A stretch of 64,000 bases of DNA from Anaerolineaceae bacterium (GCA_029975475.1 JARKPB010000018.1:62001-126000); one strand, 5' to 3'; numbered from the stretch's first letter, positions 43,225 to 51,142 are shown. The notes: generated by a model from the sequence alone, not told the origin. Numbers and translations: made by a program.

Positions 43225-44602
43225 GAATGTATTGCCGCACCAGCTCCACCAGCTCGCGATTGCCCGGGATGATCGAGGAATACTTCAACTCACCGTTGAT
43301 ATACAGGCTGGGCAGATTCTTAACGCCCATCTTCACCACCCGGGCAACATTTTCTTTACGGGTGAATTTGTATTCAACCAGATCTACCTTGCCAGCCAGT
43401 TCATCCGCCATGCGCTGCGCGGCGCCCATCATGTACATACAGGCAGCGCAGGTTTCTGAATCAAGCGTAAACACCTCGACCAGAGGTTTGCTCAAATGCG
43501 CATAATCCGGAATCTCCACCGCCGAAGTATCCACTTCAGCCGCCTGATAATGAGCCAGAGCCAGACGGGTGTTTTCCGGGTCGCGCACGGCCTGCATGAC
43601 GCCAATCGTGTTTTCTACCGGCACATCATACGGCATATCGCATCCCGGAGAGAGGATCAGGTTGTGGCTGCTGACCTGATCCAGCAGATCCACCACATAT
43701 TTCATGTTATCCTGCTGATTTCCCAGCAGCATGCGGGTGGTCAGCGGGATATTGCCGCCGATGGCGATGTTGTAGCGGTCGGTGATCTCTTTGGCGGCGG
43801 GCATATTGATATTTTCATCAATCGAGATGGAATCCGGGTTGGTCTGGCACATAACTTCGATGTTTTTGGTCGCGTCTCCGCACACAAAAAACGATGAGAA
43901 GACCCCCCGGCCGCGCAGATGGTCAAAGATCCGGGTGAAGGGATCAGAAAGAAATCGTTTGAAATGGCGCGGCGAGACCTGGGAAACCAGGGGATCGACC
44001 ACGGCGATGACATCCATGCCGGCGTCAATATAATAATCCGCCACCTGGATGCAAACCCGGGTGCAGTATGCCAGCAGATCGTTCAAGAAGTCCTCGTGAT
44101 CCATACTGTCCAGGAAGATGTCGGTGCCGCGCAGATGAGAGGCCAGGGTAAATGGACCGGTTACCAGTCCATACAGCGCGGTTTTTTGGCCGACTCTCGC
44201 CTTCATCTCGCGCATGACCTCCAAAACCATGGGTAAGCGGCCTTCATCGGCGCGGGGAATATGCGTCGGGACTTCCAGTTTATCTGCCAGCGGATGAGAA
44301 GCCACTGAAGGCGGGGCATAATCCGCCCACAGCAGTTTGCAGCCTAAAATTTCGGCTTCGATTTGCAGGTCAAACAACACCGGCTGGCCGTCCGGGTCGT
44401 ACAATTCATTGACCGCCAGTAAACTTTCCAGCAATTTCGCCTTGTCGGTCAACAATTCCGCCCCTTTATACCCCTTCAATTTGCCGGCATGCACCCCGGC
44501 AAACGGCACCCAGGGAACCGCGGCGGTTTTTTCATGCCGCAGGACGGCGAATAACAAATCTTTTCCCTTCATCCCATTGTGGTCATGCACCTGTTCAGAC
44601 AT
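43217..44602 (-). CDS. UroD-family corrinoid methyltransferase fused to a thioredoxin-like domain
   Basis: A 461-residue two-domain protein. Residues about 10-370 are a UroD/MtaA-type barrel: 'GLVTGPFTLASHLRG', 'SSFFVCGDATKNIEVM' and 'LSPGCDMPYDVPVEN' (the two presumed zinc cysteines; the usual His of the H-x-C pair is Phe here). Residues about 375-461 form a thioredoxin-like domain with redox pair Cys385-Ala-Ala-Cys388 and cis-Pro431 in 'VKNLPSLYI'. The barrel should transfer a methyl group to or from the corrinoid protein encoded just upstream. The redox domain could keep cysteines or cobalt reduced. ATG 44602 is chosen by its GGAGG. Confidence 0.8.
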   Translation of the reverse strand: MSEQVHDHNGMKGKDLLFAVLRHEKTAAVPWVPFAGVHAGKLKGYKGAELLTDKAKLLESLLAVNELYDPDGQPVLFDLQIEAEILGCKLLWADYAPPSVASHPLADKLEVPTHIPRADEGRLPMVLEVMREMKARVGQKTALYGLVTGPFTLASHLRGTDIFLDSMDHEDFLNDLLAYCTRVCIQVADYYIDAGMDVIAVVDPLVSQVSPRHFKRFLSDPFTRIFDHLRGRGVFSSFFVCGDATKNIEVMCQTNPDSISIDENINMPAAKEITDRYNIAIGGNIPLTTRMLLGNQQDNMKYVVDLLDQVSSHNLILSPGCDMPYDVPVENTIGVMQAVRDPENTRLALAHYQAAEVDTSAVEIPDYAHLSKPLVEVFTLDSETCAACMYMMGAAQRMADELAGKVDLVEYKFTRKENVARVVKMGVKNLPSLYINGELKYSSIIPGNRELVELVRQYIHD

Positions 44603-44728
44603 CTGCTCCTCCATTCTGGCACAAACAATATGAAATTACCCGGACGGCCGCTGCCGTCGGTTAATGAATTCAACAGCTGTGTTTCTGCGGATTGATCCTG
44701 CCGTGGTAAACGGCGTTTCCGCGTTTTT

Positions 44729-45367
44729 TCAGGCCGCGATCAGTTTCTTCGCCAGCCCGACTGCTTTATTCGCGTCCGGGGCATAGCCGTCCGCGCCGAT
44801 TTGATCGGCGTACTGCTGCGAGAGCGGAGCCCCGCCAACCATCACTTTGACCTTGTCCCGCAAACCGGCTTTTTTCAGCGCCTCAATCGTGGCGCCCATA
44901 TTGCCCATGGTTGTGGTCAGCAGGGCTGACATCGCCACGATCTGCGCGCCGCTGCTCTTGACCGCTTCAACAAATTTTTCCGGCGGCACATCAGCGCCAA
45001 GGTCAACCACCTCGAAAGCAGCCCCCTCCAGCATCATACAAACCAGATTCTTCCCAATATCATGCAAATCGCCCTGCACCGTCCCGGCCACCACAGTCCC
45101 GCTGCCTTTGGTCTCATTATTCACCAGCAGCGGTTTAAGGACATTTAGCCCGGTTTGCATGGCGCGGGCTGAGACCAGCATCTCAGGGACAAAGAATTCC
45201 CCTTCCTCAAATAGTTTTCCCACCTCTGACATCGCGGCCAGCAGCCCTTCGTTCAGGATGGTGGTCGGGTCCAGCCCGCTCTCAATCGCTTCCTTGACTT
45301 TCGCTTCCGAAACTTTTTGATTCCCATCCACAACAGCTTCAAAAATTTGTTTGATGAGTTCTGACAT
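44729..45367 (-). CDS. Corrinoid (cobalamin-binding) methyltransferase protein, MtaC type
   Basis: A 212-residue corrinoid carrier. The N-terminal helical cap (1-85) has 'ILNEGLLAAMSEVGKLFEEGEFFVPEMLVSA' split over residues 38-67. The Rossmann-like B12 domain has the base-off cobalt-ligand motif 'GDLHDIGKN' with His102, then 'DLGADVPPEKFVEAVK', 'MSALLTTTM' and 'VMVGGAPLS'. These are the hallmarks of MtaC/MtbC/MtmC proteins. It receives a methyl group on Co(I) and passes it on. It is the first gene of a three-gene operon with the UroD-thioredoxin and CobW-like genes. Promoter and operator lie upstream. Confidence 0.92.
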   Translation of the reverse strand: MSELIKQIFEAVVDGNQKVSEAKVKEAIESGLDPTTILNEGLLAAMSEVGKLFEEGEFFVPEMLVSARAMQTGLNVLKPLLVNNETKGSGTVVAGTVQGDLHDIGKNLVCMMLEGAAFEVVDLGADVPPEKFVEAVKSSGAQIVAMSALLTTTMGNMGATIEALKKAGLRDKVKVMVGGAPLSQQYADQIGADGYAPDANKAVGLAKKLIAA

Positions 45368-45415
45368 CTCCTGCTCCTGATATGCCGGCCGGCGTGGGTT
45401 TTAACCTAATGTCCG

Positions 45416-45429
45416 TTTGTACGTACAAA
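45416..45429. promoter_or_regulatory. Palindromic operator, copy 2
   Basis: TTTGTACGTACAAA, a perfect 14-bp palindrome, 49 bp upstream of the corrinoid protein start. It shares more than 30 bp of nearly identical flanks with copy 1 at 41963. A TTGTAC/GTTAAA promoter-like pair spaced 17 bp overlaps it in the minus direction. Confidence 0.7.
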
Positions 45430-45437
45430 ACACCCTA

Positions 45438-45470
45438 AAATAAAAGCGAGTCGCTGCTCGTCCTTTATTT
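45438..45470 (-). terminator. Hairpin between the corrinoid promoter and operator
   Basis: AAATAAA (45438-45444) pairs with TTTATTT (45464-45470) and CGAG (45447-45450) with CTCG (45457-45460), with a T-rich 3' side on the minus strand. It starts at the predicted transcription start, so it may terminate read-through from the microcompartment operon or act as an attenuator. Confidence 0.4.
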
Positions 45471-45477
45471 CACAAAT

Positions 45478-45506
45478 AGTGTAGCGAAAACCGCTCTCCC
45501 CGTCAA
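45478..45506 (-). promoter_or_regulatory. Sigma70-type promoter of the corrinoid operon
   Basis: On the minus strand, TTGACG (45501-45506), a 17-bp spacer and TACACT (45478-45483). It lies between the last microcompartment gene and the corrinoid protein gene, showing that the corrinoid operon can be transcribed independently. Confidence 0.65.
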
Positions 45507-45532
45507 GTGACAATTTTCCCTTCGCATTGACC

Positions 45533-45811
45533 TCAAGATTCTTGTTGCAGATACAGCGAATCGACAATGCCAACGATCACCGAGATCACACAGGCATCCG
45601 GGTTGCCCAGCACCTGGCGGGCGCCGTTGCCCTCGCGGTTGATTAACACCGTGTCGCCAATCCCGGCGTGGGTGTTATCCAGGGCGATAAAATCGTCATC
45701 CGGCGCTTCTCCCGGCAGCCCCAGGGGTTGAACAACCAGCAGACGCCGGTTTTTATAATGCGGATGGCTGATGGTGGTTACCACCGTGCCGACAACTTTC
45801 GCCAGAATCAT
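45533..45811 (-). CDS. BMC-P shell vertex protein (EutN/CcmL family), copy 1
   Basis: A 92-residue pentameric shell protein that caps vertices of the microcompartment. It has the family start 'MILAKVVGTVVTTISHPHY', the 'LLVVQPLG' strand, 'FIALDNTHAGIGDTVLINREGNGARQVLG' (split) and 'VIVGIVDSL' at the end. ATG 45811 is chosen because all family members begin with this strand. It is the last gene of the BMC operon, eight bases after the previous BMC-P gene. Confidence 0.92.
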   Translation of the reverse strand: MILAKVVGTVVTTISHPHYKNRRLLVVQPLGLPGEAPDDDFIALDNTHAGIGDTVLINREGNGARQVLGNPDACVISVIVGIVDSLYLQQES

Positions 45812-45819
45812 GCCTGCCT

Positions 45820-46140
45820 CTACGTGTACTGCACCCACCCCGGGCGCATCTGGATATCCACTTCGCCATCCGGAAGCACATTTAATTCATCCACGATGCC
45901 CACCAGAGCCAGATCGACTGGCACAAACTTGATCTCGGGCATCGCCAGAGCCGCCTCGCGCGACCGAACCATCACGCAAAGATCGCCCGGCCCGGCCTGA
46001 ACAACATCCACAGCCACCTGCAGCCCGCCCACGGGTTTTAAATGTTTGTTGAGCGGTTGAACCACCAGCAGCTTTAACCCTTCGGTGCCCTCATATTTGA
46101 CCGGGCAGACAGCAGTGCCGCGAACCCTGCCGAGCAGCAT
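45820..46140 (-). CDS. BMC-P shell vertex protein (EutN/CcmL family), copy 2
   Basis: A 106-residue pentamer-forming shell protein: 'MLLGRVRGTAVCPVKYEG', 'KLLVVQPLN', 'VAVDVVQAGPGDLCVMVRSREA', split, and 'ALVGIVDELNV'. The C-terminal extension after 'VDELNV' is about 12 residues longer than in the other copies. Three different BMC-P paralogues in a locus with only one BMC-H is typical of several SPU/Haliangium-like loci. Its stop is three bases from the upstream gene's stop/start junction. Confidence 0.9.
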   Translation of the reverse strand: MLLGRVRGTAVCPVKYEGTEGLKLLVVQPLNKHLKPVGGLQVAVDVVQAGPGDLCVMVRSREAALAMPEIKFVPVDLALVGIVDELNVLPDGEVDIQMRPGWVQYT

Positions 46141-46143
46141 GAG

Positions 46144-46509
46144 TTACTTGACTCCTGTGTTGTTTAGCACCCGGTCAATGATGCGGTCCAGCAGCGCAGA
46201 GTCAACCTGACCGCCAAGTTTTGCGGTCACCGCGCTCTTGATCCGCTGGCGCAGGTCGGCATCTTTTGGCAAATGAACCGAGGGACTGCAGGCGCAGGAG
46301 CTGGTTGCAGCCGGCTGGGCCTTGCTGACATACGGGCGCACTGGCGCGCTGGGCGGCTGGCTGTTGGGCTGGACCAGTTTCATCCCCAGCCGGTTGGCCA
46401 TTTCATAAGCCAGGTCGGTGAGGTACACGTTCTCGTTGATCTCCAGCGAGAGAACCCCGCGCTTCACCAGATCTTCAATATCCTTCTCAGTGTAAAACTC
46501 TTTGGCCAT
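46144..46509 (-). CDS. Small BMC-associated protein with encapsulation-peptide-like tail
   Basis: A 121-residue protein not assigned to a family. Residues 1-50 ('FYTEKDIEDLVKRGVLSLEI' and 'NVYLTDLAYEMANRLGM') resemble the short N-terminal module found in EutT/EutQ-like and other microcompartment proteins, in which a helix is followed by 'lTdlA.e.a...gi'. A Pro/Ser/Ala linker (about 53-85) contains a 'CAC' pair. The C-terminus (about 88-121) is an amphipathic helix, 'LRQRIKSAVTAKL' then 'DSALLDRIIDRVLNN', like known cargo tags. It may be a scaffold linking enzymes to the shell. ATG 46509 is chosen for its position after the BMC-T gene. Confidence 0.65.
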   Translation of the reverse strand: MAKEFYTEKDIEDLVKRGVLSLEINENVYLTDLAYEMANRLGMKLVQPNSQPPSAPVRPYVSKAQPAATSSCACSPSVHLPKDADLRQRIKSAVTAKLGGQVDSALLDRIIDRVLNNTGVK

Positions 46510-46531
46510 CAGACTGCTCCTGACCGTGTGG

Positions 46532-47158
46532 TTATTCTCTGCGCCCTTCCAGGCTCTCCAGCGCTTGTGTGGCTGCGTTCCGTGCGGTGATGATCTCCGC
46601 CTCCGAACCGGAAAGCCACATCCGGCCAAAACGGCCGACAGAAGAGACGTGCACGATCTTAATATTGGCTTTCTTTTCGGCTTCATTGCAGGCGTAATTG
46701 ATATAGGCCGCGGGAGCGCATTCCAGGACCAGTAAGGTCTCTCCCGGAACCAGCATCGAGCCGCGTCGGAAGCGATTAATCAGCTGCGACTGATATGGGT
46801 CAATGCGGGTGATCACCTGGGTAGAGACCACTTCGGGTTTAATGCGGTCTTCCAGGCGCAGGCCAAGGCGCTGCAGGACAACGTCGCCGGCTTCCAACAC
46901 GGCCGCCTGATTCATCGAGTGAACCTCAAACATGCCGAATTCGCGTTCAACGATCTGAGCGCCGGGACGGCTTTCGGTGGCTTTGACAGCGATATCCACC
47001 ACCCGAAAGACTTCATTCCCCGGGGCCATTTCGACATACAGCGCAGCCATACCTTCCGTGGGCAGGTCGCCCTGGGTAATCGTGCCGACAAAGGCGGCGT
47101 ACTGGGCCTGCATTCGGTCCAGGAAACAGTAACAACGTAATGAAAATGTATCTGCCAT
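46532..47158 (-). CDS. BMC-T shell protein (tandem BMC domain)
   Basis: A 208-residue protein made of two fused BMC domains that forms trimers with pseudohexagonal shape. First domain about 1-100 ('MQAQYAAFVGTITQGDLP', 'ALYVEMAPGNEVFRVVDIA', 'IVEREFGMFEVHS'), second about 105-205 ('LVPGETLLVLECAPAAYI', 'EAEKKANIKIVHV', 'GRMWLSGSEAEIITA'). It looks like the stacking, gated trimers of the Haliangium ochraceum shell (from memory), whose central pore can open for larger metabolites. ATG 47158 is used; six further upstream codons are possible. It is the only BMC-T gene here. Confidence 0.88.
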   Translation of the reverse strand: MADTFSLRCYCFLDRMQAQYAAFVGTITQGDLPTEGMAALYVEMAPGNEVFRVVDIAVKATESRPGAQIVEREFGMFEVHSMNQAAVLEAGDVVLQRLGLRLEDRIKPEVVSTQVITRIDPYQSQLINRFRRGSMLVPGETLLVLECAPAAYINYACNEAEKKANIKIVHVSSVGRFGRMWLSGSEAEIITARNAATQALESLEGRRE

Positions 47159-47168
47159 GCTACCTCCT

Positions 47169-48041
47169 TTATTCATCGCGGCCGCCTTGCATTGCCATGC
47201 CCAGCGGGGTCACCAGCGCCGGGCGCGGTGGCACGCTGGTTTTTACGCCGGTCCATTCCTCGATTACCGCCGCCATACCCTGAAAAGCCGAGGTACCGCC
47301 GATCAGCGTGATCTGATCAACCGGGTGGCTGGTAATGTGGCGTTTGACAATCGCCGCCACTTTCTCCATCACCGGCCGAACCAGCGGAAAGAGGCGGGGC
47401 TGCTGCGCCGGCTGAATTTTCAAGGCTTCAGCTTCTTCAAAGCTGATGCCCAGCGAACCGGCGATTACCAGCGAAAAATGCGTTCCACCGGTCGGTTCAT
47501 CGGCGGTATACACCACCTGCCCGTCGCGCACCACAGCGATACCGGTTGTGCCGCCGCCGACGTCCACAATTGCGCCGTTCTGCAACCGCAGAATATTGTT
47601 CGCAGCGGTGGGTTCATCAACCAGTTCGGGGCAGTCCATGCCGGCCGCCTGAACCACATGGGCGGTCGCGCGCACTTCCGCGCGCGGCACACCGGGAGGA
47701 TAACCGCTCACCGCGCGGGTTAATTCGCGCTGCAGGCGGCGCTCCACCCGCTCTTTCATGCCTTTTAAAAGATCTGTGGCCGCGATGTAATCCACGATCA
47801 GTCCGTCTTTGACCACCTGGGCGAACTGCCATTCGCCCGCCAGCGGGCGGCCAGCCTCATCCAGAACGGCCAGGACCAGATAAGCGGTGCCAAGATCCAC
47901 GCCGACCCGCAGATCGCCCGAAGGCGCGGCGGGCAGCGCAGGCGCGGTTTCAGACTGGCTGCGGTGCAGGATGACCTCGCCAGCCTGCTGCAGGTATGCT
48001 TCCAGGCTGGGTGCGGGCAACCCGGGCGATAACGCGTTCAA
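47169..48041 (-). CDS. eutJ: EutJ-like actin/Hsp70-fold protein
   Basis: A 290-residue ASKHA-fold protein, with 'VGVDLGTAYLVLAVLDE' (phosphate-1 loop, about 46-62), 'DEPTAANNILRL' (about 143), 'AIVDVGGGTTGIAVV' (phosphate-2, about 156-170) and 'ITLIGGTSAFQGM' (adenosine loop, about 245). EutJ proteins occur in ethanolamine and other BMC operons and are thought to act as chaperone-like ATPases for shell or enzyme assembly. The N-terminal 40 residues ('LEAYLQQAGEVILHRS') form an extra amphipathic helix. The gene is in the middle of the BMC operon, ten bases upstream of the BMC-T gene. Confidence 0.82.
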   Translation of the reverse strand: MNALSPGLPAPSLEAYLQQAGEVILHRSQSETAPALPAAPSGDLRVGVDLGTAYLVLAVLDEAGRPLAGEWQFAQVVKDGLIVDYIAATDLLKGMKERVERRLQRELTRAVSGYPPGVPRAEVRATAHVVQAAGMDCPELVDEPTAANNILRLQNGAIVDVGGGTTGIAVVRDGQVVYTADEPTGGTHFSLVIAGSLGISFEEAEALKIQPAQQPRLFPLVRPVMEKVAAIVKRHITSHPVDQITLIGGTSAFQGMAAVIEEWTGVKTSVPPRPALVTPLGMAMQGGRDE

Positions 48042-48065
48042 GAAAATGCCAGCCGTTTCGCCCGT

Positions 48066-48392
48066 TTATTTCTTTTCCGCGCTGCGTCCGCCGATGGCGC
48101 CTTTGGTCTGAGCGGGCAGGATCATCTCCACATCGCTGTGGGGCCGCGGGATGACATGCACCGACACCAGTTCGCCCACGCGCTTTGCCGCGGCAGCGCC
48201 GGCATCCGTTGCCGCCTTGACCGCGCCTACATCCCCGCGGACCATGACGGTCACATAGCCGCCGCCCACGTACTCTGATCCGATCAGGACCACATTGGCA
48301 GCCTTGACCATGGCATCGGCGGCTTCAATCGCCCCGACCAGGCCCTTGGTCTCAACCATTCCGAGTGCAATCAACGCAGTGTCTAAAGCCAT
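48066..48392 (-). CDS. BMC-H hexameric shell protein
   Basis: A 108-residue single-domain shell protein: '[29 protein letters not shown]' (split over 5-33), '[21 protein letters not shown]', '[17 protein letters not shown]'. It builds the hexagonal facets of the compartment. The pore loop 'EYVGGGYV' (about 43-50) is Gly-rich and neutral, as in EutM/PduA-type pores. GGGAG precedes the ATG. It is the only BMC-H gene in the locus, so the shell would be simple. Confidence 0.94.
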   Translation of the reverse strand: MALDTALIALGMVETKGLVGAIEAADAMVKAANVVLIGSEYVGGGYVTVMVRGDVGAVKAATDAGAAAAKRVGELVSVHVIPRPHSDVEMILPAQTKGAIGGRSAEKK

Positions 48393-48422
48393 TTTGATAC
48401 TCCCTTTCAAATATTTTGAAAA

Positions 48423-49886
48423 TTAGCGGTTATTCGCCAGGATTTCTTGAACGATCTCGCGCACGATGCATTCCAGTTCCATTGGATCCGGGAGACGCGG
48501 CGCAGATGACGCGCCTCCGGGAACCATTGCCTCCGGCGGCGGCGAGCGCAGCTCGTAAGCCAGACGTTTGATATTAAACATATGCCGAACGCTGATGTTA
48601 TCCCCGGTGATCGCCCCGCCCACGCCGCCGGGTCCCAGCGTCAGGGAGGGCATCACGCCGGTGGTGGAGCCAATCGCGCCCAGCGTTCCCATCGTGTTCA
48701 CCAGAATTCGGAAGACCGGCTTTTCAAGGCCAAAAGCCATCACAACGCGGTCATCATTGGCGTAAATAATCTGGGTGTGACCGCGTCCGCCAAATTCAAT
48801 CATGCGTATGGAAGCTTCACACCCGGCTTCCCAGCCTTCAACCTCGTGCCAGGCAAGCACCGTGGTCAACTTTTCATGAGCCAGCATCTCTTCGTACCCG
48901 ATATACGGCACAGGGGTCACCAGAATGCGCGTTTCGGCCGGCACACTGAAGCCTGCATAGGCCGCCAGATACGGGGCGGGCTTGCCAACCGTGGCTGTAT
49001 TCAGGCTTCTATCCGGGTTAAAGAGCGCCCTGCGCAGCGCGTCGCTCTGCTGGTCATCACAGAAATAAGCCCCTTCGGCGATCATCAGTTCGCGCAGCCG
49101 GGCAGCGATCGGCCGGTCCGCCAACACAGCCTGTTCGGTGGCGCAAATCGTCGAACAGTCAAAAGCCTTTGAGGCGACAATGTAGCGGGCGGCTTTTTCA
49201 ATATCCGCGCTTCGGTCGACATACACCGGCACATTCCCGGGTCCAACGCCGTAAGCCGGTTTTCCGACCGAGTGAGCGGCGCGAACCATGGCCGTCCCGC
49301 CGGTAGCCAGGATCAGCGCAACCCGTTTGTGGGTCATCAGCTCCTGAGTTCCCTGAAGGGAGATGTTTTGCAGGCACTGGATCAAACCGCGCGGCGCGCC
49401 GGCCTGTTCTGCCGCCAGAGCCATTAAATTGGCCGCCTCAAAACAACTTTTGACCGCCGAAGGGTGCGGCGCGTGCACGATGGCGTTGCGGGCTTTTACG
49501 GCGATAAGAGTCTTAAAGATTACCGTCGAACTTGGATTTGTTGACGGAATCAGCGCCGCGACCACGCCCATCGGCCAGGCGATTTCATAAATCCGGTTGA
49601 CCGGGTCGTGGTTGACCACCCCGACGGTCTTCACATCCTTAATGCTTTCCCAGACCATCTTCGCGGCAAATTCATTTTTTAGCCGCTTGTGAACCGGGTT
49701 GCCGTAACCGGTCTCTTCATGCGCCAGGCGGCCGAGGCGGTCGGCAGCCGCGTAGGCAGCCTGAGACATCGCCGCGCAAACCCGGTCCACTTCCTCCTGC
49801 GAGGCTTTTGACCAGATTTTCCAGGCATCATAAGCCTGGGCGGCTGCATCGCGCGCTTCTTGGATGGAGACCAGATCTTTGTCCAT
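48423..49886 (-). CDS. Encapsulated CoA-acylating aldehyde dehydrogenase (PduP/EutE type)
   Basis: A 487-residue NAD- and CoA-dependent dehydrogenase that turns an aldehyde into acyl-CoA inside the compartment. Motifs are 'MGVVAALIPSTNPSSTVIFK' (about 106-125), 'ILATGGTAMVRAA', 'YGVGPGNVPVYV' and the catalytic 'FDCSTICATEQ' with Cys248. 'STICATEQ' is the CoA-acylating (AdhE/PduP) type, not the hydrolytic type. The C-terminus after a Gly/Ala/Pro linker ends in an amphipathic helix ('PMELECIVREIVQEILANN', residues about 467-486), the expected encapsulation peptide. With DeoC it would act on acetaldehyde. It lies between BMC-P and BMC-H genes. Confidence 0.92.
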   Translation of the reverse strand: MDKDLVSIQEARDAAAQAYDAWKIWSKASQEEVDRVCAAMSQAAYAAADRLGRLAHEETGYGNPVHKRLKNEFAAKMVWESIKDVKTVGVVNHDPVNRIYEIAWPMGVVAALIPSTNPSSTVIFKTLIAVKARNAIVHAPHPSAVKSCFEAANLMALAAEQAGAPRGLIQCLQNISLQGTQELMTHKRVALILATGGTAMVRAAHSVGKPAYGVGPGNVPVYVDRSADIEKAARYIVASKAFDCSTICATEQAVLADRPIAARLRELMIAEGAYFCDDQQSDALRRALFNPDRSLNTATVGKPAPYLAAYAGFSVPAETRILVTPVPYIGYEEMLAHEKLTTVLAWHEVEGWEAGCEASIRMIEFGGRGHTQIIYANDDRVVMAFGLEKPVFRILVNTMGTLGAIGSTTGVMPSLTLGPGGVGGAITGDNISVRHMFNIKRLAYELRSPPPEAMVPGGASSAPRLPDPMELECIVREIVQEILANNR

Positions 49887-49905
49887 GCGCTGTTCTTCTC
49901 ACCAG

Positions 49906-50196
49906 TCAGGATTTCTTGAACGTGATTTCGCCGTCCACTTCGAGGGTCTCGATGATCGCCATGATAACCGCGTCCACCGGGGTATCTTTGGTGGCGTGCG
50001 TCTGTCTGGCGCTGGAACCGGCGGCGGTCAGGACCAGATCGCCAATTCCGGCATCGACAGAATCAATGGCGACAAAGGGTTTACCTGAAGGCACACCGCG
50101 TTCATCCGCCTGTCGAACGATCAACAGCTTGCGCCCGACCAGTTTTTCGTCTTTTATGGTGGCCACAGTCGTACCAATTACTCTGGCAATCAGCAT
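49906..50196 (-). CDS. BMC-P shell vertex protein (EutN/CcmL family), copy 3
   Basis: A 96-residue vertex protein: 'MLIARVIGTTVATIKDEKLVG', split, 'KLLIVRQADE', 'FVAIDSVDAGIGDLVLTAAGSSARQT', split, and 'AIIETLEV'. It lies between deoC and the aldehyde dehydrogenase gene, apart from the other two BMC-P genes at the end of the operon. This copy is the closest in spacing to CcmL/EutN. Confidence 0.93.
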   Translation of the reverse strand: MLIARVIGTTVATIKDEKLVGRKLLIVRQADERGVPSGKPFVAIDSVDAGIGDLVLTAAGSSARQTHATKDTPVDAVIMAIIETLEVDGEITFKKS

Positions 50197-50213
50197 ATGA
50201 TCTCTCCCGCCGC

Positions 50214-51140
50214 CTAGTATGCCCGGGCGGCCGCGGCAGCCGGGGCTGGCGCTTTCTCACTTGAGCCCGGTTGAATAATCTTGACGCCCGCGCTCGCGCC
50301 AATGCGGGTCGCGCCGGCTTTCACCATTGACTCGGCATCTTCACGCGTGCGCACCCCGCCGGAAGCCTTGACGCCCATTTCTGGCCCGACCGTTCGACGC
50401 ATTAATTCAATGTCGTGGACGGTGGCGCCGCCGCCGGAGAAACCGGTCGAGGTTTTCACAAAATCCGCCCCGGCTTCTTTGGCAAGCAAACAGGCGATCA
50501 CCTTTTCCTCATCCGTTAACAACGAGGTTTCGATGATCACCTTGACCAGCGCGCCGGCGCGGTGCCCCACGTTGACCACCTCGCGAATATCCCGGGCGAC
50601 CAGTTCGCTGTCGCGGGCTTTTAACGCCCCGACATTGATGACCATATCAATCTCGGTCGCGCCGTCATCCAGGGCTTTTTGAGTTTCAAATGCCTTCACT
50701 TCTGGCGGCGTCGCCCCGAGGGGGAAACCGATCACCGTGCAGACTTTGACATCCGAGCCCTTTAACAAATCCGCGCACATTTTCACCCAGGTCGGGTTGA
50801 TGCAAACAGAGGCAAAACCGTACTTGCGGGCTTCAAAGCACAGTTGAGCGATTTGATCGGGCGTGGCGTCCGGTTTCAGCAGGGTATGATCGATCATTCG
50901 GGCCAGATTGAGGTCTTGAGGGATATTCCCGACGGTCGAGGTCAACCGTTCCGCCCCCGCGCTGATCACATGCCCGGCGTTATCAAAACAGGTGGTAACT
51001 TTCATCCCTTCCGCAAATTCAACCTTGCAGTGCGCGCCGGCGGGGGTATGATCTTGCTCTTCGGCTTCAATCATCGCCAGCAGCACTTCGCGGGTGATGA
51101 TTTCAACCAGGGTTTCAACCAGCTTGGCATCGGGAGACAT
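50214..51140 (-). CDS. deoC: Encapsulated deoxyribose-phosphate aldolase
   Basis: A 308-residue DeoC with an extra N-terminal domain. Residues 1-28 ('[20 protein letters not shown]' included) form an amphipathic helix like a cargo tag, followed by a spacer with an odd beta-like segment (38-65). The aldolase barrel starts at about 76 ('[15 protein letters not shown]') and has Asp165 ('EIDMV'), Schiff-base Lys229 ('DFVKTSTGF') and Lys258 ('GVKASGGV'). An Ala/Pro-rich tail (about 290-308) follows. It should release acetaldehyde inside the shell for the aldehyde dehydrogenase. This pairing is the core of the sugar-phosphate-utilising (SPU) compartment type. The gene is second in the BMC operon. 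Confidence 0.9.
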   Translation of the reverse strand: MSPDAKLVETLVEIITREVLLAMIEAEEQDHTPAGAHCKVEFAEGMKVTTCFDNAGHVISAGAERLTSTVGNIPQDLNLARMIDHTLLKPDATPDQIAQLCFEARKYGFASVCINPTWVKMCADLLKGSDVKVCTVIGFPLGATPPEVKAFETQKALDDGATEIDMVINVGALKARDSELVARDIREVVNVGHRAGALVKVIIETSLLTDEEKVIACLLAKEAGADFVKTSTGFSGGGATVHDIELMRRTVGPEMGVKASGGVRTREDAESMVKAGATRIGASAGVKIIQPGSSEKAPAPAAAAARAY

Positions 51141-51142
51141 AA

